Notes under the pieces: generated by a model
What the model was told of the DNA's origin: nothing
Database searches by the model: none
What the model saw: the letters and a program-made list of their open reading frames with translations, nothing else
Part shown: positions 21,052 to 30,758 of the stretch, in pieces
Numbering within the stretch: position 1 is the stretch's first letter
Layout: every line of letters begins with the position of its first letter
DNA from: Letharia columbiana
Lineage: Eukaryota > Ascomycota > Lecanoromycetes > Lecanorales > Parmeliaceae
Length of the DNA: 64,000 bases
Assembly: GCF_014066305.1 (NCBI RefSeq)
Contig: NW_023501038.1
Coordinates: forward strand, 1,591,001-1,655,000
Direction of reading: 5' to 3'
Position numbers and translations under genes: made by a program

Positions 21052-21782
21052 CTTTCCCTTTCACAGTTCCAATGGTGGGGGCGGGTTTAATATTGTCGCT
21101 TGAGATTTTATTGGGTATGATGTATTTGTAACGATATTCCCAGGAGTGGTTGGCTACAGCATATCTCTCATTCTTCGAGTCAGAAGGAGCAAATTGTGGT
21201 GGTGGGTGTGTCGTGTTGTGTTGTGAAGAGGAAGGGGAAAGGAGGTGCAGTACGGTAGGTTGGCAAAGCAGCAATAATGATGATAAGTAAAGTAAAGTAA
21301 AGTTAAAGATGTCTAGCTATTCTTATAATTGATTAAAGTACTTTAGGTAATTTTTAAGTTTACTTTTAATTACTTTTAGTCTTCAAGCGCCAAATCGAAT
21401 GGAGCGTGACGGCTTCCGTAAAGGTTAAAATCTTACCCCTGCTGCATCGTCACTTCCCGCCCAATCCCTGCATATGCAGTTTATGCAGATTATGCACATT
21501 CAATTAATTCATTCATTCCATTCCATTCCATTCATCATCTCTTCTCATCAAGTGAATCGCATCAACATTTTCGCGCAAACAAATATTTCCAACCTCTTGC
21601 GTGCCAGAGGAAAAGGTGTACGGAAGAGAAGACTTTCGGTCGAGCCGAGCACTGCTCATTCGCAGAATCCTACCTTACCTTACCTATGACGATTAATGGC
21701 GCGTGCCCCATGAATCCAGCACCCATCCCCCAGGAGATGGGCGGCTTTACCGAGGACGGTTTCATCCATCAGGAATGGTAAC
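21052..21782. promoter_or_regulatory. Divergent intergenic region, RXT3 and CLN3
   Basis: 731 bp between divergent start codons. It contains an (AAAGT)n tract around 21285-21303 and CATTC/CCATT repeats around 21508-21533. No coding potential is recognised. It presumably holds both promoters. Confidence 0.5.
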
Positions 21783-23412
21783 ATGTTACCTCTGCCTGGA
21801 TCCCCAGCATCTTCTTGGGCCATGTACAGAGCCCGACTCGCAGCTATTTTTAGGGGGGCGGAACCCCGAGTCTGTTCAGCATTCTGGCTCTTTGGTAAAT
21901 CCAGCTCCAACGTTCCCTCAAGGGTAGAAAGGCATATGAAATCTGACATTCGTGCCCTAGGTCTCATCAACAATGTCCTCTATGTCATTATCCTCTCCGC
22001 CGCCCTCGATCTCGTCGGTCCGTCGGTACCCAAGGCGGTTGTCCTCCTGTGCGATGTCATACCCTCCTTCCTCATGAAGCTATGCGCGCCCTACTTCATC
22101 CACGCAATACCATACCCCATTCGAGTCCTCCTCTTTTCCGTGTTTTCGGCCGTTGGCATGCTTCTGATAGCGCTTACACCACCATACACGGATGGAGGAA
22201 CCATAACAACAAAGATGGCCGGGGTCGTGCTGGCTTCGATGAGCAGTGGTGGAGGCGAACTGAGCTTCATAAGTCTGACGCACTTCTACGGCCCCTTCAG
22301 TCTCGCCTCTTGGGGGAGCGGTACCGGTGGTGCTGGGCTCATTGGTGCTGGGTCATATGCCTTAGCCACCACAACATTGGGCCTAAGTAGCAAGCATACA
22401 ATCTTTGCGTCGGCCTTTCTCCCGCTCATCATGCTCGTCAGCTTCTTCATTATCCTTCCGAGGGAGCCATTGATCCGGCAAGCAGCCACAGTTTCGAATA
22501 GATCGGAACCTTCACATGCCACTGGAGATGAAGACGACGAAGGTTCGGATCCTCGCGAGACTCAGGAAGATGAGGGGTTGCTCCCACAACCGTCAAATTT
22601 GACCGGCGCAAACTCGTTTAGAATGTCCAAAAACCAGTCATGGGGAGCAGCATTTCTCCAAAATTTGCGGCGCTCGCGCTCTTTGTTCTTTCCGTAGTAC
22701 GGTCCCCCTTCCCTTCAACGTTCTGATTCCGTCACTGACATCCCACAGTATGCTGCCGCTCCTCCTGGTCTACATCGCCGAATATACCATAAATCAAGGG
22801 GTTGCACCCACCCTTCTATTCCCTCTGAAAGACAGTCCGTTCAGACACTACCGTGCCTTCTATCCAACCTACAACGCTATATACCGTACGTACAGTTCGG
22901 AGCTGATTCTTCCTATTCCGTAATGAACTTTGAGTCGCAAGACATGTTTCGGGAGCAAGAAGACCTTTCTACTCCCCAGACCTGTCTTGAAACTCCATTT
23001 CCCGCCTCGAATAAACAATGCTGACTCGGAAATCTGCGTAGAATCCGGCGTCTTCATCTCTCGTTCCTCAACCCCTTTCCTTCGCATACACGATCTCTAC
23101 CTACCATCCCTACTGCAGTGCCTAAACCTAGCGATTTTAATACTGCAAGCATTGTTCGGCTTCATACCCACTGTTTGGATTGTTTTCGCAATCGTGTTCT
23201 GGGAGGGTCTGCTTGGTGGCGCGGTTTATGTAAACACGTTTGCTGAGATCAGCGATCGAGTCGCTAAAGACGAGCGGGAGTTCTCGTTAGGTGCAGTCAC
23301 GGTTAGTGATAGCGGTGGGGTTTGTATCGCGGGCTTCATCGGCATGGCTTTGGAGGTCGGGTTGTGCAGATGGCAGGTTAGCCACGGAAAGGATTGGTGT
23401 CAGCAACTTTGA
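21783..23412 (+). CDS. BTN1: Battenin/CLN3 family vacuolar membrane protein
   Basis: Exons 21783-21894, 21961-22693, 22749-22885 and 23042-23412 join in one frame to give 450 residues. The N-terminus ends [15 protein letters not shown] and splices into [19 protein letters not shown], the signature CLN3 first helix. Further matches are [83 protein letters not shown] and GMALEVGLC. About ten transmembrane helices are visible, with an acidic loop ([15 protein letters not shown]) between the two halves. Yeast Btn1 sits in the vacuolar membrane and affects vacuolar pH, arginine uptake and late Golgi SNARE traffic. The human orthologue, CLN3, is lost in Batten disease. The 3' end is 80 bp from the convergent ARG8 gene. 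Confidence 0.93.
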
Positions 23413-23492
23413 CATATGTGAGGGTATTTTGCAATATATACACAATCGAATCTATCCAATCATCATATCGTCATCGTTGAAACCCGTGATCT

Positions 23493-25049
23493 TCATCGCT
23501 CTTTAGGCGCCATTTCTTGCTGTCCTTTCGTTCCCTCCACCTGTTCTTTCGAGCTCAACGCAGCCTCCATCGCCTGCTCTAACTTTGCCAGCCCCTCTTC
23601 AATCTCCTCGTCACTGATGATCAGCGGCGGCACAAACCTTAGCGTATTGGTTCCGCAAGTGATGATCAGCAAACCCCTCTCCCTCGCCGCCGTCACAATA
23701 GGCGTCGGATCCTGCGTCAGCTGCAAGCCTAGAATCAACCCTCGGCCTCTGACCTCTTTGATAACCTCTGGAAAGCGCTTTCGTAACCTCTCAAACCCCT
23801 TCCGGAAAATCTTCTCCTTTTCCATAACGCCCTGCTGCAGCTCTGGCTCTGACAATCTAGAGAAGATATAATGCGCCAACCGACAAGCCAACGGGTTCCC
23901 ACCGAACGTCGTGCCGTGGTCACCGGTCACCACGCACTCTGCCACTTTCTCCGTGACCATTGTTGCCCCTATTGGGAATCCGTTCCCCAGTGCTTTTGCT
24001 GTAGTGAGGATATCAGGATGTGCAGACTCGGGCAGGTTCTGATGTGCCCATAATTGCCCTGTACGCGAGAGACCACATTGGATCTCGTCGTAGATCAGTA
24101 CGGCGCCTACTTCGTTGCAGCGATCGCGTAGTGCTTGGAGAAACGAGGACGTGGCCACGTTGACCCCGCCTTCGCCTTGGATGGGCTCGACGATTACCCC
24201 GCAGGTCTTTTCGGTAACGAGGACTTTGATGCCGGCTTCGTCGTTGTAGGTGCCGTAGACGAAGCCTGGGATCATTGGGCCAAAGGGTTTCTGGTACTTT
24301 GGGTTGGGGGTTGCGGACAAGCTACCCATTGTTCGCCCGTGGAAGGAGTTGTTAAAGCTGACGATCTCATGCTGAGAGCCGGAGGGCTGCCGTACCTTTC
24401 CCACTTTCCGGGCGAATTTTATAGCAGCTTCATTGGCCTCGGAGCCAGAGTTGCAAATGAAGACTTTGGACGCTTCGGACATGGAGCCCGAAGCGCGTGT
24501 CTTTTGAACCATGACTTGGGAGAGGGCACCGGTCCAGGGGTTGTGGTAGAGGTTTGACGTGTGAATGAGCGTCCGTGCTTGCTGTCCGATCAATTTGGCC
24601 ATCTCGGGATCGCAGTGGCCTAATGCATTAACAGCTATCCCGGCGGTGAAGTCGAGGTACTTTCGGTTCTCAATGTCCCAGAGATAGCAGCCTTCGCCTT
24701 TGACCATCATGGGTGGAGGGCGGACGTAGGTCGCTACCATGTATTGGGTATGCTCGCTGACGATTGCGGCAGTTTGGGAATCGCCGGGCGGGTCGGGGTT
24801 TGGGAGGGAGGCTTCTTTCTGTACGGTTATCAGCTTGTTAGTTCTCCGTGATCTGTGGAATATGAAGCTCACGGAGTAGTCATGTTTCGTTTCTTCCGCC
24901 TGACTCTCAGTCGGGACGGCCATGGCGGAGGCATTGCGTCTCGAGAGAACTGGCTCGTGTATAGAGACCCGAGTGACGCCATTGCAGGCTGCTCCTGTTC
25001 TTCGAACGGCCAGACGCAATGCCATGACAGAACGAGGTGCATGAATCAA
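23493..25049 (-). CDS. ARG8: Mitochondrial acetylornithine aminotransferase
   Basis: Two exons split by a 54-bp intron (24819-24872) with GTGAGC, an ACTAAC branch site and ACAG. The intron is a multiple of three and has no stop, so an unspliced frame also reads open. The spliced product is 500 residues. The arginine-rich N-terminus (MALRLAVRRTGAACNG) is a mitochondrial presequence; the ATG at 25025 is an alternative start. Class III PLP aminotransferase landmarks are GIAVNALGHCDPE, FICNSGSEANEAAIK, FNNSFHGRTMGSLSAT, PIQGEGGVNVAT, LIYDEIQCGLSRTG, ILTTAKALGNGFPIGA (Schiff-base lysine) and HGTTFGGNPLA. The enzyme converts N-acetylglutamate semialdehyde to N-acetylornithine in the arginine pathway. 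A TGAGTCT Gcn4-like site lies at 25084-25090. Confidence 0.95.
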   Translation of the reverse strand: MIHAPRSVMALRLAVRRTGAACNGVTRVSIHEPVLSRRNASAMAVPTESQAEETKHDYSVSFIFHRSRRTNKLITVQKEASLPNPDPPGDSQTAAIVSEHTQYMVATYVRPPPMMVKGEGCYLWDIENRKYLDFTAGIAVNALGHCDPEMAKLIGQQARTLIHTSNLYHNPWTGALSQVMVQKTRASGSMSEASKVFICNSGSEANEAAIKFARKVGKVRQPSGSQHEIVSFNNSFHGRTMGSLSATPNPKYQKPFGPMIPGFVYGTYNDEAGIKVLVTEKTCGVIVEPIQGEGGVNVATSSFLQALRDRCNEVGAVLIYDEIQCGLSRTGQLWAHQNLPESAHPDILTTAKALGNGFPIGATMVTEKVAECVVTGDHGTTFGGNPLACRLAHYIFSRLSEPELQQGVMEKEKIFRKGFERLRKRFPEVIKEVRGRGLILGLQLTQDPTPIVTAARERGLLIITCGTNTLRFVPPLIISDEEIEEGLAKLEQAMEAALSSKEQVEGTKGQQEMAPKER

Positions 25050-25290
25050 AATATGGGCGGGGCAAAAGAGAGGATGAAAAAAATGAGTCTGAACGAGGTC
25101 ATAGGGCTGAGAGGGGATTTGATGTTATCGATAACAGGCGAGCTAGCAGTCTTGGCGCGCTAAGCGTCATTATGCAGAGAATAATTCATCGCCCCTCAAA
25201 TCTTCTTCCTTGTCTTGCCACAAACCAATTTGTACTTTGTTTTCCTATTCGTACACGACATATTGAAACAAAATCTTGGAACAGAACGCA
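25050..25290. promoter_or_regulatory. Head-to-head promoter, ARG8 and SDHAF4
   Basis: 241 bp between divergent start codons of two nuclear genes for mitochondrial proteins. TGAGTCT at 25084-25090 is one mismatch from the Gcn4/CPC1 consensus TGASTCA and lies 35 bp from the ARG8 start, so it may serve cross-pathway control; it is not proof. Confidence 0.45.
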
Positions 25291-25794
25291 ATGCAGTCTG
25301 CTCGTCCACTTGCTTTTCGGTCCCAGCTCACTCGGCGTCTCTTCTCATCCGGCCCCCATCTTCGCGCCGCCGCTCCTTTCGCCTCAGGTCCAGCACCCCC
25401 CCGCCTACCCAAAGAGGATCAGGAGCTGTACGAGCAACTACAACGCTCTTCGACGGGAGCATTCAGCACACCGAAGCCAACAGTCGTCATCAATCAATCC
25501 CCAGCTGCCACTTCAGATCCTCCCAAACGATCGAGGCCGCAGATAAATCAGTCGCCGCATACCGAACAAGCTGCAGAGCCCTCGACGGAGCAGAAGCTTG
25601 AGAACATCAATGCGAAGGTAGAGGCAAGGGGTAATGGGGAAGAGCTGCACCCGGATGTGAGAAGAGGCGTTCTGCCCGAGTTCGAGGGGGAGAGGAATCC
25701 AAAAACTGGTGAAACAGGAGGACCGAAGAACGAGCCACTGAGGTGGGGTGGAGGGGTAGATTGGAGTTATAATGGCAGAGTCACAGACTTCTGA
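25291..25794 (+). CDS. SDH8: Succinate dehydrogenase assembly factor 4
   Basis: One exon of 167 codons from the ATG at 25291; an ATG five codons upstream (25276) is the alternative. The start chosen gives a basic presequence, MQSARPLAFRSQLTRRLFSS, suited to mitochondrial import. The conserved C-terminal SDHAF4 (DUF1674) signature occupies the last 50 residues: ELHPDVRRGVLPEFEGERNP, KTGETGGPKNEPLRWGGG and DWSYNGRVTDF. SDHAF4/Sdh8 binds the FAD-loaded SDHA subunit in the matrix, limiting oxidant formation before SDHB joins. The middle 80 residues are Ser/Pro-rich and non-conserved. Confidence 0.92.
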   Translation: MQSARPLAFRSQLTRRLFSSGPHLRAAAPFASGPAPPRLPKEDQELYEQLQRSSTGAFSTPKPTVVINQSPAATSDPPKRSRPQINQSPHTEQAAEPSTEQKLENINAKVEARGNGEELHPDVRRGVLPEFEGERNPKTGETGGPKNEPLRWGGGVDWSYNGRVTDF

Positions 25795-26190
25795 GTCAGA
25801 ACTGTTGTGCCGGTCACGGCGTTTGGCATCATGGTTCTATAGGTTCAGCGAGTTTACTGAGCAGAGAGTCGCGTTGGGCATACGGGAGCGTTTGTTTGGC
25901 AAAGCTTTTGTTCTACGATCATCAGCTTTGATATAGTACCTCACGCCGTTCAGCAGGCCAAAGCCTGAAAAACGTTTCACAGTGTTAGCTTCGGTATCAT
26001 AACTGTATCAGTGCGATTTGCCATAGAATGAACCGTCAATGGCTCGTCGTAGAAAAGTGGCGAAAACTGATGGTGCATTTGCGGACGGATAAATTTTGAT
26101 ATGAGTCATTCTTACTCGGATTCAACAATCAACAACGAATTGCTCCCATTTTACCGTTGCTCATAGATTCTGCATTTCCTACCCAACGCC
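25795..26190. other. Intergenic upstream of tryptophan synthase
   Basis: About 396 bp between two plus-strand genes. No open frame of note. It contains the Gcn4/CPC1 consensus site described separately. Confidence 0.5.
26101..26109. promoter_or_regulatory. Gcn4/CPC1 consensus site
   Basis: ATGAGTCAT is the optimal palindromic binding site (ATGASTCAT) of the bZIP regulator Gcn4/CPC1/CpcA, placed 82 bp before the tryptophan synthase ATG. Amino-acid starvation induces trp genes through this factor in fungi (cross-pathway control), so function here is well supported by context but untested. Confidence 0.7.
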
Positions 26191-28572
26191 ATGGAGCACA
26201 TCAAAGAGGTATTCGCGCAATGCAAGAGGGAAAAGCGCTCCGCACTGGTCACATACGTGACCGCAGGTTATCCCACTGCAGATGAAACGGTAGACATACT
26301 ACTGGGAATGGAGGCAGGCGGCGCTGGTAGGTACCAGCACGCAGGAAGGATGACCAACTGCTAAGCCTACTGCAGACCTCATCGAACTCGGTCTCCCTTT
26401 CACAGACCCAATTGCAGATGGTCCTACAATACAAAAGTCAAATACTCAGGCATTGAAGAATGGCATTACGGTCGAGTCGACGCTGGAGACAGTACGGAAA
26501 GCGAGAAGAAAGGGTTTACGGGCACCGGTTTTGTTCATGGGCTATTACAATCCTTTACTGAGCTATGGAGAGGAGCGATTACTGAAGGATGCGAAAGAGG
26601 CCGGGGTCAATGGCTTTATCGTGGTCGACTTGCCACCAGAGGAGGCTGTCAGGTTTAGGAACTTCTGCACCGAGGGAGGGTGAGTCCTGAGTTCCATTGC
26701 TTGAAACAGGGCCGTACTCATATGGGTGACTTTTAGTCTATCATACATACCGCTCATTGCACCAGCAACCTCGGAAGAGCGCATGAAGCTACTATGCAAG
26801 ATTGCAGACTCCTTCATATACGTCGTCTCACGGATGGGTGTGACTGGTGCAACAGGCAAACTTAGCACAGGCATTGAAGAGCTTGTTGATCGTGTTCACA
26901 GATACTCGAATAATGTACCAGCGGCCGTTGGATTCGGTGTCAGCACAAGACAGCACTTCCTGGACGTGGGAGCAGTAGCTGAGGGTGTGGTTATAGGGAG
27001 TCAGATTGTTACGACATTAGCCAATGCTCCTGCCGGGCAGGGTGCTCAAAAGGTGGAGGAATACTGTTCTGAGATCACTGGTCGAAAAGTCGGGAAGCAT
27101 ACGGTTACGAATGGAGTCAAAAGGACAATGGAGAAGGAAAAACCATACGCCAATGGAAACCAGAAGATGGAAAATGGCCACGGGGACAACGAGGAGCCAG
27201 TACATGTAGACGAGGTTATCAAGCCAGGACAAAACGGTAGCGGACCCGGCTTGGCAACCCAACTCGAAGCCCTCAACACAGATGGCGGCGATAATGCAGC
27301 GATACCATCACGATTTGGCGAGTTTGGTGGCCAGTATGTGCCCGAGTCGCTGATGGACTGCCTAGCGGAACTCGAGGAAGGCTTCAACAAAGCCAGAGAT
27401 GACCCTAAATTCTGGGAAGAATATCGCTCATACTATCCATACATTGGCCGACCTGGCCAGCTCCACCTCGCCGAGAGACTGACAGCCCATGCGGGCGGTG
27501 CAAATATCTGGCTCAAACGAGAAGATCTGAACCATACTGGAAGTCACAAGATCAATAACGCACTAGGCCAGATCCTGGTTGCCAAAAGACTCGGCAAGAC
27601 CGAAATCATTGCGGAGACAGGAGCTGGTCAACATGGAGTTGCGACGGCAACTGTATGTGCTAAGTTCGGCATGAAATGCACCATCTTTATGGGTGCAGAA
27701 GATGTCCGCAGGCAGGCACTGAATGTGTTTCGCATAAAATTACTCGGCGCCAAGGTCGTGGCGGTCGAAGCTGGGGCCATGACGCTCCGCGATGCAGTCA
27801 ATGAAGCAATGCGAGCGTGGGTTGTCGATCTATCAACGACTCACTACATCATCGGCTCGGCCATTGGACCTCACCCTTTCCCTACCATCGTCCGCACGTT
27901 CCAATCGGTCATCGGTGACGAGACAAAAGAACAGATGCAGAAACTGAAAGGGAAGCTTCCAGACGCCGTTGTCGCATGTGTAGGCGGTGGAAGTAATGCA
28001 GCGGGCATGTTCTACCCCTTCGCAAATGACCAGAGTGTCAAGCTTCTCGGCGTCGAAGCCGGAGGAGACGGGCTGGACACGGAGAGGCATAGCGCTACCT
28101 TGACGGGAGGCAGCAAGGGTGTCTTACATGGCGTGCGAACCTACGTCCTACAAAACAAACACGGCCAAATCTCAGAGACCCATTCCGTCTCCGCTGGCCT
28201 CGACTACCCCGGCGTCGGTCCCGAATTGAGTTCCTGGAAAGACAACGAACGGGCGAAATTCATCGCCGCTACTGACGCCGAGGCTTTTGTAGGATTCAAA
28301 CTCTTGTCGGAGCTTGAAGGCATCATCCCGGCTCTGGAAACCGCACATGCGATCTGGGGTGGTGTGCAATTGGCGAAGGAGATGGGCAAGGGGAAGGATA
28401 TCGTGATTTGTTTGAGTGGGAGGGGCGATAAGGACGTGCAGAGTGTGGCGGATGAATTGCCGAAGATTGGGCCCGTCATTGGCTGGGATTTGAGATGTAA
28501 GTGTTTCTCTTCTCCCCTCCTCCCAACGTCGCTCGTGGGATCCTGGAGCATGGCTAACGTGTGCCAGTTTGA
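26191..28572 (+). CDS. TRP5: Bifunctional tryptophan synthase
   Basis: Exons 26191-26326, 26376-26679, 26737-28496 and 28568-28572 give 734 residues. The alpha domain (about residues 1-250) shows [69 protein letters not shown] and [11 protein letters not shown]. An approximately 50-residue low-complexity linker follows. The beta domain then has [14 protein letters not shown] sequence, [20 protein letters not shown] with the PLP lysine, [31 protein letters not shown] and [11 protein letters not shown]. It makes tryptophan from indole-3-glycerol phosphate and serine, channelling indole between sites. The last intron interrupts the final codon, leaving a 5-nt exon (TT plus TGA) that completes the conserved fungal end GWDLRF. 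Confidence 0.95.
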
Positions 28573-29498
28573 GCGTGAGTGGCCGTCCTTGTGACCGTAG
28601 GGGTTAGTGACTGCATCGTTTCACCTTCACAAAAAAGCAGAGCGAGGGCGACGGCGATATGGGACGCCTTTTTCATCTTAGACAAAATAGAACAGCGCTA
28701 CAGTCCAACCATGACACACATTCCCAACATCTTCTGCACCTTAAAGAACCTGCCTCGATCCCTGGAGGCACACCAAAGCGCCACTTGGCTTCGGGTCTAA
28801 CATCACGAATTCGGGCAACGGAGCAGCGCGATCTGTACTTATGGCAGTAACACACAGGAAGAAAAGACCAGTGAACCTTCCTGTCCCGTCCCGTCTACCA
28901 CGCCCAACACGCCCAACTCGCTTGAAAAAAAAAACGTAGAGTCCGATGGATTGGGGAATGCGGCGCCAAGGGCCGTGATGACCGCGCGCGGCAATGGGTC
29001 CCGTGAAGATTGTTCACGCCGCCCACTTCGCGGAGAAGGGGGGATTTGTCCATTCACGGACCGTTGGCAGGGTGGGTGGGGAAGGCGAGGGAGGGAGGCA
29101 TGTGGGCTGTTGATGTGCTTGCTCACTGCGGGATCGTGTGGACTTTTGCTGTGTTTGTGTTGGAGAGATAAAAGGGTACTTCGGTTCGTTCTTTTGTGTC
29201 TATACGATTCTGCGTAGGTAAAATGTTTGCCGTTGGTATGTTGTATACGGATGAGTGTTTGGTGTAACAATCCACCCTCCCCCCTCCAGGCGAGGTTTGA
29301 GACCCGCACGACTTCGTTTTCTTTTCCGTCCCTTTTCCGTGCTGTGTGGTGGCTTCTTGTATGGGTGTGGTAGCTGCGGCTCAAGCCTCAGATTGGACAG
29401 TGCTGTCACAAGTCCGCGTTACCGTGTGCAAAGAGTGTACGTCCGATTCCCTGATTCCCTCCCTCCCTCCCTCCTTCCATCTCGGGTCCCCTTGCCTC
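28573..29498. other. Intergenic, no convincing gene
   Basis: GC-rich, with poly-A near 28924-28933 and CCCTCC repeats near 29455-29475. A 181-codon minus-strand frame (28839-29384) has the skewed composition of a chance frame in such DNA (His/Arg/Ser-rich, no domain) and is not called. Confidence 0.45.
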
Positions 29499-30758
29499 TC
29501 AACGCGCGTTCAATGCCAAGAACGCATTGCGGATCTGCCTCTCGAGCCAACCGTCCGGCGCCACGATCCTGAAATCGGCCGGCATCCCGTGCGCGAACGG
29601 TATCAGGCGGCGCACCAGGTAGACCCCCAGATACAGCCCGCCGGGACCGTAGGCCTCGGTGAAGTCGAGGGTCAGGTGCCGGAGGTTGAGCATGGCGACG
29701 CGGTCGAACTTGTCCTGCCAGGTGTGGACGAGCTGGCGTTGCGTGTCGTCGCTGCGTTGCGCTTGGGTGGCCACGGGGCCGGAATGGCGGGGGTCGATGG
29801 GCGGGGCTGCGGCGCTCTGGTCGGCGAGGGTTTGCCGCCCGGATCGAGCGGGCGCGTCGGCGTTGCTGAAGCTGAGCTCCGCGCGTCGGATCTGGAGGGC
29901 GGCTTTGTTGGGGGTCTGGAGGGAGAACTCGGTGGTGGTCTCGTTGTAAGGTTTTTCCGTCATGAACCGCATCGTCTTGTTGAGAGGGCCTTTGCTGATG
30001 ACCCAGGTGTTCTTGGTCCAGTACTGTTCGTGGAATCGGCGATGGAATGCGGTGTCCAAGGCTAGGAAGATGTTCGTGATGGGAGGGTCCTTGTGCGGAT
30101 GGACCCTTCGGGGCCCAAAGGCTTCGTCGAAAACCATGTCCATGATCATTTGGCAGACTTCTGCGGGTACGCGCAGCATCTGTTCTTGGAATTCGTTGCG
30201 CGCTGCAGCAGCGAGGCAGGCATCGTCTCCAGAACCAGCGTTTGATTGCTGGCCCAACGGCCTGTATCCAAGGCCGACAGCCGCTCCGGTTGTTCTGTTC
30301 GGAAGGTGGAGCTGGGAAGTCGCTACTGCTCCTAACGTTTTGTGTTTGGATTTGGAAGTTGCCCTAGCTGTCCGGTTCGTATGTTCGATGGCGAGGACTT
30401 CCGGTGGGTTTATTCTTGAGTCGTGGCTTAACACGTTGTGTTCAAGTCTTGAATGAGCCCCTGGTAAGTTCGTGTCCTCGGGGCAGGTGGATCCACGGCT
30501 GAGCTCGCAAAGGCGTCCTGCCGGGCGGTCGTTGAGTGTGGCTGTGAGCACTTGTTCTCGTTTTGGTTCCAAGCACGTCCGGTTCTCTGCTCTAGAACCT
30601 CGATTCGAGCTGTCAAAGGCCAAAGCCATTTGCCCATTGTTTTCAAGGGAGTCAATGGAATTGTGGGGGGGGAGAGGCGAAGTCTGCTCCAGAGCAAGTC
30701 GATGGACATTGTCATGTATTTCCTTTGAACTTGCCCCACACGGCTGAGACGATGACAT
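29499..30758 (-). CDS. Fungal-specific F-box-like family protein, member A
   Basis: One exon, 419 codons. The N-terminal 180 residues are low-complexity. The conserved part starts with LRVPAEVCQMIMDMVFDEAF, an F-box-like helix. It goes on with a GP-rich turn, IFLALDTAFHRRFHEQYW, then KNTWVISKG, and ends with LRHLTLDFTEAYGPGGLYLG and DFRIVAPDGWLERQI. The order and spacing of these blocks match the protein at 45033-46097 and the relic at 43336-43978, so the three are paralogues. Function is unknown. The true start could be one of the internal methionines because the N-terminus is not conserved. The 3' half is GC-rich. Confidence 0.7.
   Translation of the reverse strand: MSSSQPCGASSKEIHDNVHRLALEQTSPLPPHNSIDSLENNGQMALAFDSSNRGSRAENRTCLEPKREQVLTATLNDRPAGRLCELSRGSTCPEDTNLPGAHSRLEHNVLSHDSRINPPEVLAIEHTNRTARATSKSKHKTLGAVATSQLHLPNRTTGAAVGLGYRPLGQQSNAGSGDDACLAAAARNEFQEQMLRVPAEVCQMIMDMVFDEAFGPRRVHPHKDPPITNIFLALDTAFHRRFHEQYWTKNTWVISKGPLNKTMRFMTEKPYNETTTEFSLQTPNKAALQIRRAELSFSNADAPARSGRQTLADQSAAAPPIDPRHSGPVATQAQRSDDTQRQLVHTWQDKFDRVAMLNLRHLTLDFTEAYGPGGLYLGVYLVRRLIPFAHGMPADFRIVAPDGWLERQIRNAFLALNAR

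Noticed and set aside
24819..24872. Extra 18 residues in ARG8 as a real insertion
   Set aside because: The segment has a GT donor, an ACTAAC branch site and an AG acceptor, and removing it restores the usual aminotransferase spacing, so it is an intron.
26191..28572. Fusion of tryptophan synthase alpha and beta as a novelty
   Set aside because: The fused enzyme is the normal state in fungi.
28839..29384. 181-codon minus-strand frame
   Set aside because: His/Arg/Ser-rich with no domain, no homologous block and no splice support; typical of chance frames in this composition.
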